From: Gonatopus flavifemur
Lineage: Eukaryota; Arthropoda; Insecta; Hymenoptera; Dryinidae
Reading direction: 5' to 3'
NCBI GenBank assembly: GCA_018340375.1
Contig: JAFFJZ010000075.1
Coordinates: 248,001-312,000, forward strand
Length of the DNA: 64,000 nt
The notes beneath the pieces are model-generated. The model saw nothing but the letters and a program-made list of their open reading frames with translations, had not been told where the DNA came from and ran no database searches. This document shows positions 23,152 to 35,582 of this stretch, one piece after another. Positions within the stretch are counted from its first letter, which is position 1. Each line of letters begins with the position of its first letter. The position numbers and the translations under genes were made by a program.

Positions 23152-23156
23152 GAAGA
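23152..23156. repeat. 5-bp target duplication of BEL#3 (gaaga), left copy
   Basis: GAAGA here is repeated at 31993-31997 and flanks the two LTRs exactly. A 5-bp duplication is usual for BEL/Pao. Confidence 0.92.
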
Positions 23157-23630
23157 TGAAACGGATTGCATTAAGAAAACAATCCCGAATCAAAGTAATG
23201 CCGGACGAAATAGGACGTGAGGAATGAGAATAATTCAAACACGATTCAGTTGGAAAACACCGTGATTTACTCATATGTATGTATACACTTGCGATCGTTT
23301 ACAGAACCGTGTTGGTATAAGTGTGAGTACGCAGTAAGTACTCCAAACTCATACGTTCTGTATAGAATTTCAAATCGTACTGACTCCGATGTCACATTCA
23401 GTGGCAAGGTCGAAAGCAAAAGAAAAACGAGACAGCTGTCCGAATCATACTTTAAACAAGGAGACGAATATGGTATGATTCAGATAAACGTTTAACCTTG
23501 GAAGAGGATTTGAGATTTCAAATTTGAGGAATCGAACTATATGTCTCTAAGTCCACATTTAAAATGTAATATACAGGGTGATGAATTGAAATGGATTCAT
23601 TTTATTATCAATTAGTTCAAATCCTGAACA
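23157..23630 (-). repeat. BEL#3 3' LTR
   Basis: Begins TGAAACGG and ends CTGAACA on the plus strand, and pairs with 31516-31992. On the element's own strand it runs TGTTCAG to TTTCA. Confidence 0.92.
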
Positions 23631-23639
23631 TATTCCGGC

Positions 23640-26600
23640 CACCGTCAAATAAAGAGGCAAATAAATTCGAGTGTTTTTTTTTTCAACAAACACTGAGTAA
23701 ATTCCTGGCTGGTTAGTTCCATAATAGAAGTCATCTATGATGGTGTTGTCGGAGTGGTATCCGCTGAGTTCAACTCCTTAGGAAGCGGAATTAATTAGCC
23801 AACTGGACGAGTTAACACCGTCGTACCAGTCTTAATTTGAGCCACTCTGATTCGATTATCAGGTCCAGGAAACTCTGAAGTGACCCGGACTAACAGTCAT
23901 TTGGTGGGAGGTATTTGCTCATTTTTGAGTAGACACAAGTCATTGGGTTTCAGAGATGGAACCTCCTGGTTCCATTTAGTCCGTGGTTGTAATGTATGGA
24001 GATACTCCTTGGACCATCGAGACCGAAAGTGATCTACCATTTGCCGGAGTAGTTGCCATCGACAAAGTCGGTTGGGAGATACATCACCCAAGTTGGGTTC
24101 GGGAACTATAGTTGGAGTACAACCGATCAAAAAATGACCTGGTGTAAGTGGTGTGAGATCTTTGGGATCGTCCGTCAGTGGAGATAGAGGACGTGAGTTA
24201 AGACAGGCTCCTACTTGAGTTAAAACCGTATAAAGTCCCTCGAAGGTTAGCGTTTGTTCGCCAACTACGCGACGCAAATGATGCTTAACTGAGCGGACTC
24301 CAGCTTCCCACATCCCGCCAAAATGAGGTGCACCTGGAGGTATGAAAATCCACTTCGTGCCGTCGTTTGCAGGAGATTCCACGATGTGCTTGGAATGTTG
24401 AGAGGATGCCTTCAACAGTTTGCGCAATTCCCTATCTGCACCGACGAAGTTGGTCCCATTGTCACTTCTCAAAGTCGCGCAGATTCCGCGGCGAGCAGTA
24501 AAACGTTTGTATGCAGCGATGAACGCGTCAGTTGAATAATCGGTCACGACATCCAAGTGTAACGCCCTTGTGGCAAGGCATATGAAAATGACGATGTAGC
24601 CTTTGCAATTCTGGTATCCTCGCCCAGACTTGGAGCGTATCAAGATTGGACCAGCGTAGTCCACCCCGGTGTTGAGAAACGGTCGAAATGGTACAACTCG
24701 TTCTTTTGGAAGGGATGCCATAACTGGAACGTTGACCTTCCCATGAAAGGGCAGGCAGACGCGACAACGATGAATGAAGGTTTTCACCAGAGTTCGAGCA
24801 TTAACGATCCAATAAGTACGGCGAAGATAACTCAAAGTTAGTTGAGTAGATCCATGCAGAACTGTGCGATCAGCATGTTGAATAAGCAGCTGGGTAAAGG
24901 AAGGATCCTTTGGAATGATGATAGGGTGTTGTTCATCAAAAGGCAGTAGGGAATGGTGAAGCCGACCACCAACCCTCAGCATGTCATCGTTAGCAATGAA
25001 AGGACGTAATTTCACCAATGGGCTTTTTGTGAGTTGTGCCATCTCTTCTTTCAAGGCATTGAATTCACGGGCGAAACTGTGATGTTGAACGGATTTAATC
25101 CAGAAATTCCGCGCGACGTACAGTTCATCTGGAATTAACGCTTCAGTGACAGTTGGATGACTTGGAGGTCGAAGATTTTTGGTGAAACGAATCACGTACG
25201 CGGTGATACGGAGAAGTTTGGGTAAACTCGAATATTGGTCAACCAAATCCCAAAGGTCAGTAGTTGTTGTAGTATGTACATGAGCCGTAGCTCGACGTTC
25301 CAGATCGGTGTCACATGTAGGTACTGACAAGGAGGGTTTCTGGATTGTCGGAGCTGAAAGCCATGATGGGCCGTGCCACCAGAATGCACAGGATCCAAAA
25401 TCATTCGGTAGCAGCCCTCGCGACGCTAGATCGGCTGGGTTGGTGGACGATGATACGTGGTTCCATTTAACTGTCAGCACTCGCTCATGAATGTCACTAA
25501 CACGATTGGACACAAAAGTGTTCCACTGTGTTGGATGTCCTTTCAACCATGCAAGCACAATTGTTGAGTCACTATATAACTGCACTGGGTGATTGTCAAA
25601 GTTTAATACACTTTTCACAAATTGCACTAACTTTGCTAGAAGATGAGCTCCGCAAAGCTCCAAACGAGGTAGGGTCACTTTTCGTATAGGTGCTACCTTG
25701 GTTTTTGCTGCAAGCAGTGAAATCTTAACCGGTCTAAGATCTGTAATTCCTCGAAGACATATGACAGCAGCATACGCCTTTTCAGAAGCATCTGAGAATC
25801 CGTAAAGTTCATAAGTGGTGTTCTTCTCCATTTGACCAATCCAGCGTGGTATGTGTAATTCGGATACACCAATAAGCTGAGATCTGAACGTGGAACTGAT
25901 GTTGAATAATTGGAGGTAAATCATCCCAACCAATACGTTGCAACCAAAGATTTTGAAGGATGAGTTTTGCCGTGACCATTATAGGGCTCAACCATCCTAA
26001 TGGATCGAAAGTCCTTGACACATCCGATAAAATATTACGCTTGGTGATTTTCGAGGGAAGGGTGTCAAGTTGAACTCGGAATTTGAAATTATCCGAAGTT
26101 GGATCCCAATATAACCCAAGTACGTAAACAAATGTCTCTGGAAAAGGTTGAATAGTTAACATGGTAGCACGTTGATCCGCTGGTAGATCCTGAAGTAATT
26201 CTGGAGCATTTGCTGGCCCACTTGCGAACAGTGAATCCACCAGATTGTGATAGAGCAATGGTTTGGGTCATTCGTCCTCGTGCTTCTCCCATCGAATTTT
26301 CCTCGGACAAAATGTCATCGACGTACATGTCGTTGTCCAGTACATCGGAGCCTGACGGGAATTGTTTCTTTCCATTACTTGCTAGTTGTATGATGACATG
26401 CAACGCTGAGAACGGAGCACTGGTAGTCCCATAAGTCACCGTTGTTAGTTGGTAACATTGGATTGGATCCATCGAATGATCTCTCCAAAGTATCCCTTGA
26501 AACTTCTGGTCGTCGGGATGCACTTGGATTTGTCTATACATCTTCTCGATGTCTGCAGTGAATACAATCGAAAGGAATTGCCACTTAAGGAGTAAAGAGG

Positions 26601-27596
26601 GGAGATCCTTTCGCAATTTAGGTCCGGGATGCAATGACTCATTCAGTGAAATATGAGTCGATGAACGTTGAGAGGCGTTAAATACGACCCTTAATTCCGT
26701 AGTCGTGCTGTTCATTTTGGAGACAGCATGATGCGGGATAAAATATCTCAACGAAGACGGTAGAGGTAAGGGAATCTTCTTCATATGATATGATTCCCGA
26801 TACTCCTTCATAAACGTACAATATTTTTCGTATAATGAGTTGTCCTTCTCAAATCTACGTTCATTGGCCAAGAGCGTACGTTCGGCTGCTGATAAGGAGT
26901 CCCCGAGTAGGTTTACGTTCGCTTGATCCTTGAATGGTAAACGTAGGATGAATCGTCCTTGAGTATCTCTAGAATATGTGAATTTGAAAAATTGTTCACA
27001 TTGTTCTTCGTCACTAGTATACGATGAAGCCGGACGAGGGACTTCTTCCAACTCCCACAAGCTTTGTAATTGCATGTGAAGTGCATCATTTGATGTACAA
27101 TGCAAACTGTGAATCGGTTTAGTATTCGAGGATTCACGAGGAGTCCCCGAATTTGATGGATACCCAGATACAATCCATCCGAATGTCGTGTGTTGCGATG
27201 GAGCAATTGGACGGCCCTATTTTTACACCGTTCAATAGTATTTGGCAATGAACATCAATATCACAAATCAAATCAATTTGGTGAACAAAACGTAATTCAG
27301 GATCGGCGAGTTGTAATCCATGCTGATGAACCCACGATGTGTCGATGTTGGTTGCCGATGGAGTATAGGACGTGAGTTTGGGTAAAATCAAGACTCGTAT
27401 CCGATAGATGTTACTCGGATCTATCCTAGATTGTACATACAGATATGCAGCATGTTTAACTTGTCCAGTTGGACATGCACCGGTTCCAACTAACGAAACA
27501 TTAACTGGTATTCGTTGTAAGCGAAGACGTTGAGTTGCTGATTCGGTGAGCAGGGATGCCTCGATCCTTGATCAATGAGTGTACGTGCTTACATCA
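23640..27596 (-). pseudogene. BEL#3 pol: protease, RT, RNase H, integrase, DUF5641
   Basis: The protease active site TLIDQGS lies near 27570, just downstream of the mariner, and a one-base frame change follows it. RT (26089-27105) has HHAVSKM, KMYRQIQVHPDDQ and an intact YVDD (about 26310-26325). RNase H and integrase occupy a 678-codon frame (23897-25933): YGFSDASEKAYA, LYSDSTIVLAWL, CRVCLPFHGK, GVDYAGP, LRSDNGTNF and GGMWEAG. The visible integrase Asp and Glu are intact. PTK at 23897 continues into a short tail. Frame changes near 27250, 27100, 26100 and 25900 break the polyprotein. This is the best preserved integrase of the three BEL copies. Confidence 0.9.
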
Positions 27597-27598
27597 TA

Positions 27599-28890
27599 CG
27601 AGGGTGGATTGATAAGTTTCCGGCCTGACCAAGAGATGGCGCCACTAGGCCTACCTTGAGGTGGCGTTCTATAGTACCATCCTTAGATAGCTTGTAGCTA
27701 TAGTTTCAGTCCGATCGCCATGTTAGTTTAGTTTTGAGAGCACGCTGACCAAGACGCCTCTGTGTTTTTCGTAAAAATGGAAAAGCTGGAAAATCGTGCT
27801 GTCATCAAATACTTTTATTTGAAGGGGTTAACGCCGAAGGAAATTGAAGAAGAGATGGACTCAACACTGGGGACATCCTCCCCATCATATTCAACCGTTA
27901 AGCAGTGGGTTTCCGAGTTTGAAAAGGGTCGTGTGAGCACCTCTGATGAGCCTCGCTCAGGACGCCCCATTGAGGTCACAACTCCAGATATGATCGAAAA
28001 ATCCATCAAATAGTGCTGAAAGATCGCAGATTAAAAGTTCGTGAGATAGCTGAGACCTGTAAGATGTCATATGAACGTGTACAAAATATTTTGCACCAAC
28101 ATTTGTATATGGAAAAGCTCTGTGCAAGATGGGTGCCGCGTTTGCTAACAGTCGACCAAAAATTGATTCGAAAGAACATTTCTACCGCCAATTTGGCGTT
28201 GTATAAGCGTAATCCAAGCGAATTTTTGCGTCGATTCGTAACCGTTGACGAAACTTGGGTCCACCACTACACTCCTGAAACCAAAGAACAGTCTAAACAG
28301 TGGATTGGACCAGGGGAACCAACTCCAAAGAAGGCAAAAACAATTTTTCCGGCGAACAAGGTTATGGCTACTGTTTTTTGGGATGCAAGAGGTATTATAT
28401 ACATTGATTACCTTGAAAAGGGTAAAACTATCACTGGTCAATACTACGCAGACTTATTGCAACGTTTGAGCCACGAAGTGAAAATTAAACGACCTCATCT
28501 GGCGAAGAAAAAAATCTTGTTTCATCACGATAACGCACCAGCGCACACGTCAATCGTTGCGATGGCTAAAATCAACGATCTGAAGTTTGAATTAATGCCG
28601 CACCCTCCCTACTCTCCAGACCTAGCCCCGAGTGACTATTATCTGTTTCCTAACCTCAAAAAATGGCTTGGCGGTAAGAGATTTGCGGACAATGAAGAAG
28701 TAATCGAAGCTGTAAATGGGTATTTTGAGGAGCTTGACGAATCAGTCTATAGAGATGGCATTACTAGACTAGAACACCGCTATGAGAAATGTATCAGCCT
28801 TGGAGGAGATTATGTTGAGAAATAAAAAAAAAAAATTCTTAAAAACGTTGTTTTTCTTGGTCAGGCCGGAAACTTATCAATCCACCCTCG
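27599..28890 (+). mobile_element. Mariner #1 (Tc1/mariner, DD34D) inserted in BEL#3 protease
   Basis: 1292 bp, flanked by TA at 27597-27598 and 28891-28892. The terminal inverted repeats start CGAGGGTGGATTGATAAG and appear identical for about 35 bp. Insertion falls just before the BEL#3 protease active site. Sharp TIRs and a single coding lesion indicate a young insertion, later than BEL#3 itself. Confidence 0.95.
27777..28825 (+). pseudogene. Mariner #1 transposase, one frameshift
   Basis: The ATG at 27777 starts [18 protein letters not shown]. Residues 1-110 form the paired helix-turn-helix DNA-binding region, with [16 protein letters not shown] and SDEPRSGRP. The frame breaks at about 27998-28010, consistent with loss of one A in GAAAAAT. 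It resumes and is open to 28825. Catalytic residues of the cut-and-paste nuclease are visible in VTVDETWVHH, HHDNAPAHTS and LAPSDYYLF. Total length would be close to the usual 345 residues. Only the frameshift is obviously disabling. Confidence 0.92.
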
Positions 28891-28892
28891 TA

Positions 28893-30223
28893 TATCCACG
28901 ATCTGAACGCAAAGTGACCAATGCAGTTGCCAACAGCGAGTTTTCAGATGGAAACTGGGTCTTCAAATGATGCGTGTGCGTAGGTAACTGACTATCAGTG
29001 GTCTGCGCGTTTGAAGTTGATGACCAGGGTTGTTTGGTCTCATGAGTGGTGGGGGCTCCAAACGGTGGAGCGTCTGGAGATAGCGTTGGTTTGAGGTGTA
29101 GCATGGTATGATGCGGTTGTTGACAATGCTGACATCGATGGCGTGAAGAGCAGGTTTTTGCCATGTGATTCGCGCTCAAACAGTTGGAACACAAGTTGTG
29201 TTGTACAATTTCTCGACGTCGAACTGGAGACTTTTGACGGAAGACTTTACAGAAAAGAATATAATGATGGTTAGAGCAACACTGACATTTTGAGTTCCGT
29301 ATCGTAGTATTGTGACTCCGGACTTGAACCGGTTTGTTTTTCATCAAGTGAGTTGGACCGAATGTAGTGTGCGATGAACGTTCTAATTCCATGATACGAT
29401 TTTGTAGAAAAATATCTAAGTCCTGATAGGGGGTGGCTTCCTTCCGAGTGTTCGTGTGATGTTCCCAATCTCGACGAGATTCTGCATCAAGTCGATTCAC
29501 TGTAACATATACAAGCCATGAACCCCAGTGGTTCATTGGTTGCTTCAATTTCTCCAATGCCCGTAGTATTCGGTTGGTACCATCGGCAAGCGATCTTAGT
29601 TGGACTGCAGATTCAGTTTTGATCGTAGGCAACTTCATGAAAGATGCTAGATGAGCGTCGATAATCATCTTTTCATTCTCATACCTTGCAGTTAATAAGT
29701 CCCAAGCAATGGTGTAATTTCTATCAGTGACATCTTGGTTCTCTGAGACACGGCGTGCTTCGCCAGTAAGATGCATCACCAGATAGTGCAGCCGTTGTAC
29801 ATCAGACAGGGCATGGTTGTCATGGACCATTGATCGAAATAAATCCCTGAAGCTTATCCATTCCGAATAATTTCCGGAAAATGTAGGAATTTGAATCCTT
29901 GGTAGTGGATTATGACCACTGACGTTGGTTAATACTGATTGATCAGCGGTAGTATTACCATTGTCAGAGGCAATGACAAGTGGAGGTTTAGTCATTTTAT
30001 CCAGTAGATCCATTAAAAACCCCTTTGTTTTTGCATGTTGCTCCATCCCTTCTCCGATGACATCATTCGTAGAATAGTAGTGTCCCGACGTCTCAGCTTC
30101 CTTGAACGCACAAATTTCACTGTGACGATTTTGCATGACGGTCCAAAACGTATCAATTTGTTCCATTTTTGTCCGTAACACACCCTTGGTAATTTTATCT
30201 TTACCCAATTTCTTCGCGTTCAC
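28893..30223 (-). pseudogene. BEL#3 gag, DUF1759-like domain and zinc knuckles
   Basis: An open frame of about 440 codons. The capsid-like region has RIQIPTFSGNYSEWISFRDLF (about 120-140), LMHLTGEARRV-like sequence and AWDLLTARYEN. Zinc knuckles follow: CQCCSNHHYILFC, CSNCLSANHMAKTC and CQHCQQPHH. The first codon of the open frame is GTG; the frame extends a little upstream without an ATG, so the original start is lost or further upstream. The downstream end is cut by the mariner right TIR, through which the frame reads briefly. Confidence 0.88.
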
Positions 30224-31493
30224 TATGATTTTTTCATGAGAGTCAATGTACTTCTTTGTGGATCACACAATGCCTCATGTTGATGATCTGTTGGTCACAC
30301 GAAGAATAGCAATACGGAACACGATCAATCACGTGTATATGCAATAAACAATATTTACAGTTTGAGATAGGATAATTTCACGACACAGAAATATCACTTC
30401 AGTCAATTGTAATTACCGCGAACTATTGTTACAAAGTCACATGTATATTGGTTATATTATAATGGTGATGTTGTCCCGTGTCTAACGATTATATAGTGAA
30501 AAAATGTAAAATTCTCTAGTTGAGACGGTCTTGTCCTTGTGAACGTAATTCACACTCAACGCGACACCGATATAACACGAGGTGTAAACGGCACGGGATA
30601 AGTATTGATTGGTACGTCCTACGAAACATACACATATGTATGTCACACAACACAAATACAATGTGTTATATGTATATGAGTTCTCTTGAATATAACTTGA
30701 AGCACCGTCAAAAAGTTACATGTGTAATTGTTATATTGGATGAACATCAACAACTACATAGTCACAGTCACCGATAAGTATATGTATAACATTTTACGAA
30801 AATCGTACAGTAGTTACGAATGTTGAGTTTTCGCAAACAAAACCGAGGAACGAGTGCGAGCGAGTCAACCGGTGATAGAGAAGGTTGGAATACTCACGCT
30901 GAGAAAGTCCTGTCAACGACAACTTATACCGCACTCAACGCTATTATGAAGTAGTACTAGCACAGTAAAAAGTAAAACTTACTTCCAACCTTAATATCGG
31001 CTTATTTCAAGATGCAGCCAAAACTAGCCCTATTTCAGCTGAAAGTGAGCATCGAAAACAAATGCCGACACAATGGAAAAGACTGAATTTCAGTCAAGTT
31101 TTCAAGTAAGATGCAGCCACTTGCAGTCGGACTTTTTACAGTGAGTCTGTTAAGGCACGGACAAAGTATTGACCCACTCGTCGTACGTACAACATACACA
31201 AGTACGATAGCACAATGCAAGTATATTCTAAGTACTGGAAAATATTTGTTATATGTATGCACTTATTTCTTTTCAGCAACAACTTATGCAATGTCACTGA
31301 ACTGCACCCGAATAGTGAAGCAATGTCACTGGATGCACTTTCTGTGTAAGAATGGTCAGTATGGAAGCACAGGCCTATACAAACCACATATTGAAACAAC
31401 TCTAACGAGAAAAGATTGTTCATATTGTTCCTCACAGTAAACGAACCGTTCGGGCACACGAATGTTAACAATTTTTCACGTGTCTACTTCGAG
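30224..31493 (-). other. BEL#3 untranslated leader
   Basis: About 1.27 kb between the primer site and gag with no convincing coding sequence. AT-rich; nothing else recognised. Confidence 0.6.
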
Positions 31494-31512
31494 CATCCAG
31501 CTCGAAGGACCA
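31494..31512 (-). other. BEL#3 primer-binding site
   Basis: On the minus strand TGGTCCTTCGAGCTGGATG follows the LTR end after three bases. Its start is of the TGGTCCTTCGAGC type seen next to insect LTRs, complementary to a tRNA 3' end. It fixes which LTR is 5'. Confidence 0.8.
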
Positions 31513-31515
31513 GAA

Positions 31516-31992
31516 TGAAACGGATTGCATTAAGAAAACAATCCCGAATCGAAGTAATACGGGACGAAATAGGACGTGAGGAATGAAAATAATTAAAACA
31601 CGATTTAGTTGGAAAACACCGTGATTTACTCATATGTATGTATACACTTGGGATCGTTTACAGAGCCGTGTTGGTATAAGTGTGAGTACGCAGTAAGTAC
31701 TCCAAACTCATACGTTCTGTATAGAATTTCAAATCGTACTGACTCATTCATGTCACATTCAGTGGCAAGGTCGAAAGCAAAAGAAAAACGAGACAGCTGT
31801 CCATATCATACTTTAGACAAGGAGACGAATATGGTATGATTCAGATAAACGTTTAACCTTGGAAGAGGATTTGAGATTTCAAATTTAAGGAATCGAACTA
31901 TATGTCTCTAAGTTCACATTTAAAATGTCATATACAGGGTGATGAATTGAGATGGATTCATTTTATTATCAGTTAGTTCGAATTCTGAACAG
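31516..31992 (-). repeat. BEL#3 5' LTR
   Basis: 477 bp, begins TGAAACGG and ends CTGAACA on the plus strand. Pairs with 23157-23630 with about 20 substitutions and a small indel. Followed by the GAAGA duplication. Confidence 0.92.
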
Positions 31993-31997
31993 AAGAC

Positions 31998-32715
31998 AAT
32001 GAGCATTCAACAATTGAGAAATTCGAAAATTTTTAATACGAAACTTGTTTCCCACAGAGTGAGAAAATTTTTTGTTCGAATGATTTTCCTCCATAATCAA
32101 TAATTCATCCATAAGAACGTCATAAATAATCGGATTGTTTGTTGAAAAACAATGAACGAAGGATCTTGCAAAAACAGTCCAATATTTGGATTCTACAAAC
32201 TGAGAAAATATGAACCTACGTTGAGAAATTGAGTGAATACAACCTTTCATCCGGATTGTTATATTCAGCCGGTGAACGACGTGAAACCATGAAAGATTTC
32301 CGTTACGCGCTAATGAGCAAGTCGCTGTATTTTCCAAACTAATGGTCCAATCGATCCGAAAATTGCCACAAAGTTTGTTCTTACACTGGCGAACAACTTT
32401 GTTGCCGAAAGTTCTTCGTAGCCCAAACTTTCCCCATCACTTTTCCAATGCAAAGCATAAGGAACGTGGTTTCCACTTCGGATTGAAAAATTGGTGATTT
32501 TTTTATCAACTCTTACAAATTTTTCACACGCCGTTGTCTTTGGGAGAGTCTTTCGAATCAGAATTCGCAGGATTCATTATGATACGCCGGAAAAAAACCG
32601 AGTTAGAACCAGTTCAAAGTTGGGAAACTTTGCTTTCCGATCCGAAAAAATAGGTGCTTTCTATGCTTTTTTCGAAAACTTTCAATCATACGAAGGAATT
32701 GTGGGGAGGAACTCG
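31998..32715 (-). repeat. Right arm remnant of the old TIR element
   Basis: Homologous along its length to the right TIR at about 56650-57190 (shared CACAAAGTTTGT, GCGAACAACTTTGT, TTTTTCGTAGC). The BEL#3 insertion split it from its inner part at about 22896-23151. On the minus strand it keeps an ATG frame (MNPANSDSKDSPKDNGV, near 32540) at the same position as the TIR frame in the young copy. Confidence 0.65.
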
Positions 32716-32954
32716 AAATAATGTTTCAAGACCTATGACTCAGTATTTGTGAGTGTGAAGAAATCGAAGATGAAATCAATATCTAACCCAGGCACTATTT
32801 GACGAGTTGAGGTCTTCTTAACGTTCAGGAGTTCTATTGGTACCTGAGCTTCCTCCGTAATTGGTTTAACTTTGCCGTTGGCACATTTCACCACACCGTA
32901 TGAGGCTTCTTCAACAGGGATTTCGAGAACACGCAGTGAATCACGACTAGGGGG

Positions 32955-33084
32955 CAGTGATGCCATTATTCCCCAGAAAAATCCGTAGCATCTGATGATT
33001 GGTCATTTCTTGTACAACCAGCCAATCATGTTTTCAATTCGGAAAGAAATGACCAACCAGTTCTAGGGAATAATGGCATCGCTG
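32955..33084. repeat. hAT-type MITE, copy A
   Basis: 130 bp with inverted ends CAGTGATGCCATT / AATGGCATCGCTG. The flanks CTAGGGGG (32947-32954) and CTGGGGGG (33085-33092) form an 8-bp target duplication with one mismatch. CAGNG-type ends plus 8-bp duplication fit the hAT superfamily. Confidence 0.85.
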
Positions 33085-34446
33085 CTGGGGGGACGGAAAA
33101 AAGGGGCAATTCTGATGTTTGAATGAATTTGGGCTAGGGGAATATCATGACTCGGGTTATGGTTGGTGGATTTCATTTGGGGTATTTCCGAAGCGGAGTT
33201 TATTGAAAAGTTTCAATTATCCGAATTTGAGGGTAACAAAGGGGTGGGAGGATGTTATCTGGTTCTGGGGTCATTTCAGAATCTGCAGGGTTTGCGGGTT
33301 CCGCATTTTGAGTGGTCTTAGGAGATGAATTTGAGTGCAGCTCACTCAAGACGGTTGGTCTAGGGTTTCCTGGGGATGTTCTATCCTCATACTGAGAAGG
33401 ATAAATGAATATACGGATGGTATCCACTGTTGGAGGTCGTATAGGAATTCATGGGGAACCCTCGGGTCCGATCTCAACCATCGTGGATCCTGATTCTTGG
33501 GGTAAATTTCGATTTCGGACATCCAAAAGGGTAGTTTCCAGGAAATCCCGTATTTGGGGAGTGGGTTGTGGGGTGATTGGTTCTGAAGGAAAGATCCCCC
33601 GCGATCACCTAGGTCACTGATGCAATGAGGTCTTTGGGCAATGCATCAGAAAAATCTATGGGATTAGAGGTAGGGGTGGAAGGGGTAGTGCTCTAGAATG
33701 ATTGTCCGGGGGAATCCTTCATAATTCTTTCCGGGGTGAAGGTGGATTTCCATCCCAGTGGAGTTCAAGTGGAAGTGAATTACATGGGGAGGTCTTAACT
33801 AGGGAATTTCTTTGGTGACAATTCATTTCTCGGTGTAAGGGAACGATTTAGTGTCAGTGAGGGTAAACTATTAGAGGTTTGGTGGACCCTAGTCACCTTT
33901 CCTGTGTTCACTTCGCCTCATTGTTCCTGTTCGGGTTGTAGTTGAAACCACGGGGGTGCCACATCACTTGGCAAAGTGTCCGCGTTCCCAACAGCGCCAA
34001 CATCCTACGGGTTCATCAAGGGTTGTTCCAAAATTCCTCTGGAGGGACTTTGAAGAACTATTTGGGGAATTTCTGGGGAAATTGTGGAGGGTATAGCCAG
34101 GGGGTACGGAAACTGACATCAAGGGCTCGGATTCATCGGCAGAGGGCGCTGGTTGTGGTTGAGCGAATCGTCTCGGATTTGGTGGGGGGATGGAGGTAGA
34201 GCAACTTTTGTTGCGTATGTAGGTTTTGAAACAGGATTTTGGGGTGAATTGATTCATTTTCCTTGAATTGGGGCTTCGGAAGACTCACGGTTCCTTGGGA
34301 TGTTTGTGGGGATGTCGATGGGGTATCCATGGACGCTACATCAGGTGAAGATGTTTCCTTAGGGATATGAGCTACGATTGGTTGGGGCCGTCGGGATCGT
34401 TCGATTTGGACCGCCTCTCGCCCCATGGCCTCGGATGCCTCCAGAC

Positions 34447-34593
34447 CAGCGATGCCATTATTCCCTAGAAAAATCCGTAGATTTTTCGTGATTGGTCATT
34501 CCTTTCCAAATCGAAAACATGATTGGCTGGTTGTACAAGAAATGACCAATCATCAGATGCTACGGATTTTTCTAGGGAATAATGGTATCGCTG
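34447..34593. repeat. hAT-type MITE, copy B
   Basis: 147 bp, same family as copy A. Inverted ends CAGCGATGCCATTATTCCC / GGGAATAATGGTATCGCTG. Exact 8-bp duplication CTCCAGAC at 34439-34446 and 34594-34601. It lies in the gypsy gag remnant. Confidence 0.9.
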
Positions 34594-35582
34594 CTCCAGA
34601 CCCTCTATCTGGCAACGGATTTTGAGGCACTTCTTATCCGGAGCCATGATCAATTGCTCTCCCAGAGGGTAGGACTGTTTCATTCTGCTCCATAGGAGTC
34701 AGACGCAGTTCAAATAGTCAGCCATAGGTTCGTCAGGACCCTGTATCCTATTCTGGACTCGAGGTCTCAATCCCCTTTCCCGGTCCATCAATCCAAATCT
34801 GCCCTAAAGACCATTCATGAATTGGGGTGAACTGCCGAGGGTGTTCTTTTTCATACTGAACCGTTGCAGGGCAATGCCCTGTAACATAGTAGGTATTAGA
34901 TTGGGGATTTCAAGGTCCGAACAGTTTGCCATTGCCCGAAATTCCTCGGGACGTAACAGGGATTCTCTAGGGTCCTGTTGACCCACGAAGTTCAATTTCC
35001 AATCTCTAGCTATTTCAGCCAGATCGGTTCTGACAGTCCGTACTTATGGCTGGGCTGACATTACGGATGTCTGGGTAGGCATGGTGTTCGGCCAAGATGT
35101 GATAAGGGTAGGGTGATAATTTGGGACTGGGGATATGTCAGGATGGTGGAGGATGGGGTGAAAACTACGGGAGTCATAGATCTGGGGAATCCGGGACACG
35201 TTAGAGGGTTGTACTGTGCTCTGAGGGGCAGTGGCAGAATGTCCAGTATATCCAGTGACATGTATGGTCATTGATTGGTCACTCGTGCACACCACTGAAG
35301 AAGCAGAAGGGGAATGTTGTAGAGTGCTAGCGGGATAAGAATATTGTTGAGGGTCGGCAATATGGGGGACAGGGCAGGTTGAGGTGGTAGGGGTGGGTGG
35401 AACATCGTAGAATGGTGAATTCATCTTGTGGGCGGGGGTAAAAGTTTCGTTTAATTATTTGGGGGCCAATTTCTACTTTCCGACGTTGAGTTTCGGAAGT
35501 CGAAGCCGAAGGGTGACTGATTTGGGGCCTAAAATCCATGTTCGAGATTGTAGTGGTGAATAGTAGAGGTACAAAACTCCCC

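Larger units (their letters stand above)
23157..31992 (-). mobile_element. BEL#3: complete BEL/Pao LTR retrotransposon with nested mariner
   Basis: Both LTRs (474 and 477 bp, differing at roughly 20 positions by eye), a 5-bp target duplication, a primer-binding site, gag and pol are present. Total length is 8836 bp, of which about 1294 bp is a mariner plus its duplicated TA. Coding order on the minus strand is gag, zinc knuckles, protease, RT, RNase H, integrase, DUF5641. The two LTRs are about 95% alike, so the insertion is moderately old. Frameshifts make it inactive. Confidence 0.93.

Noticed and set aside
1..31992. BEL copies as endogenous viruses with an envelope gene
   Set aside because: No envelope-like frame follows integrase in any of the three copies; each ends in a DUF5641-like region.
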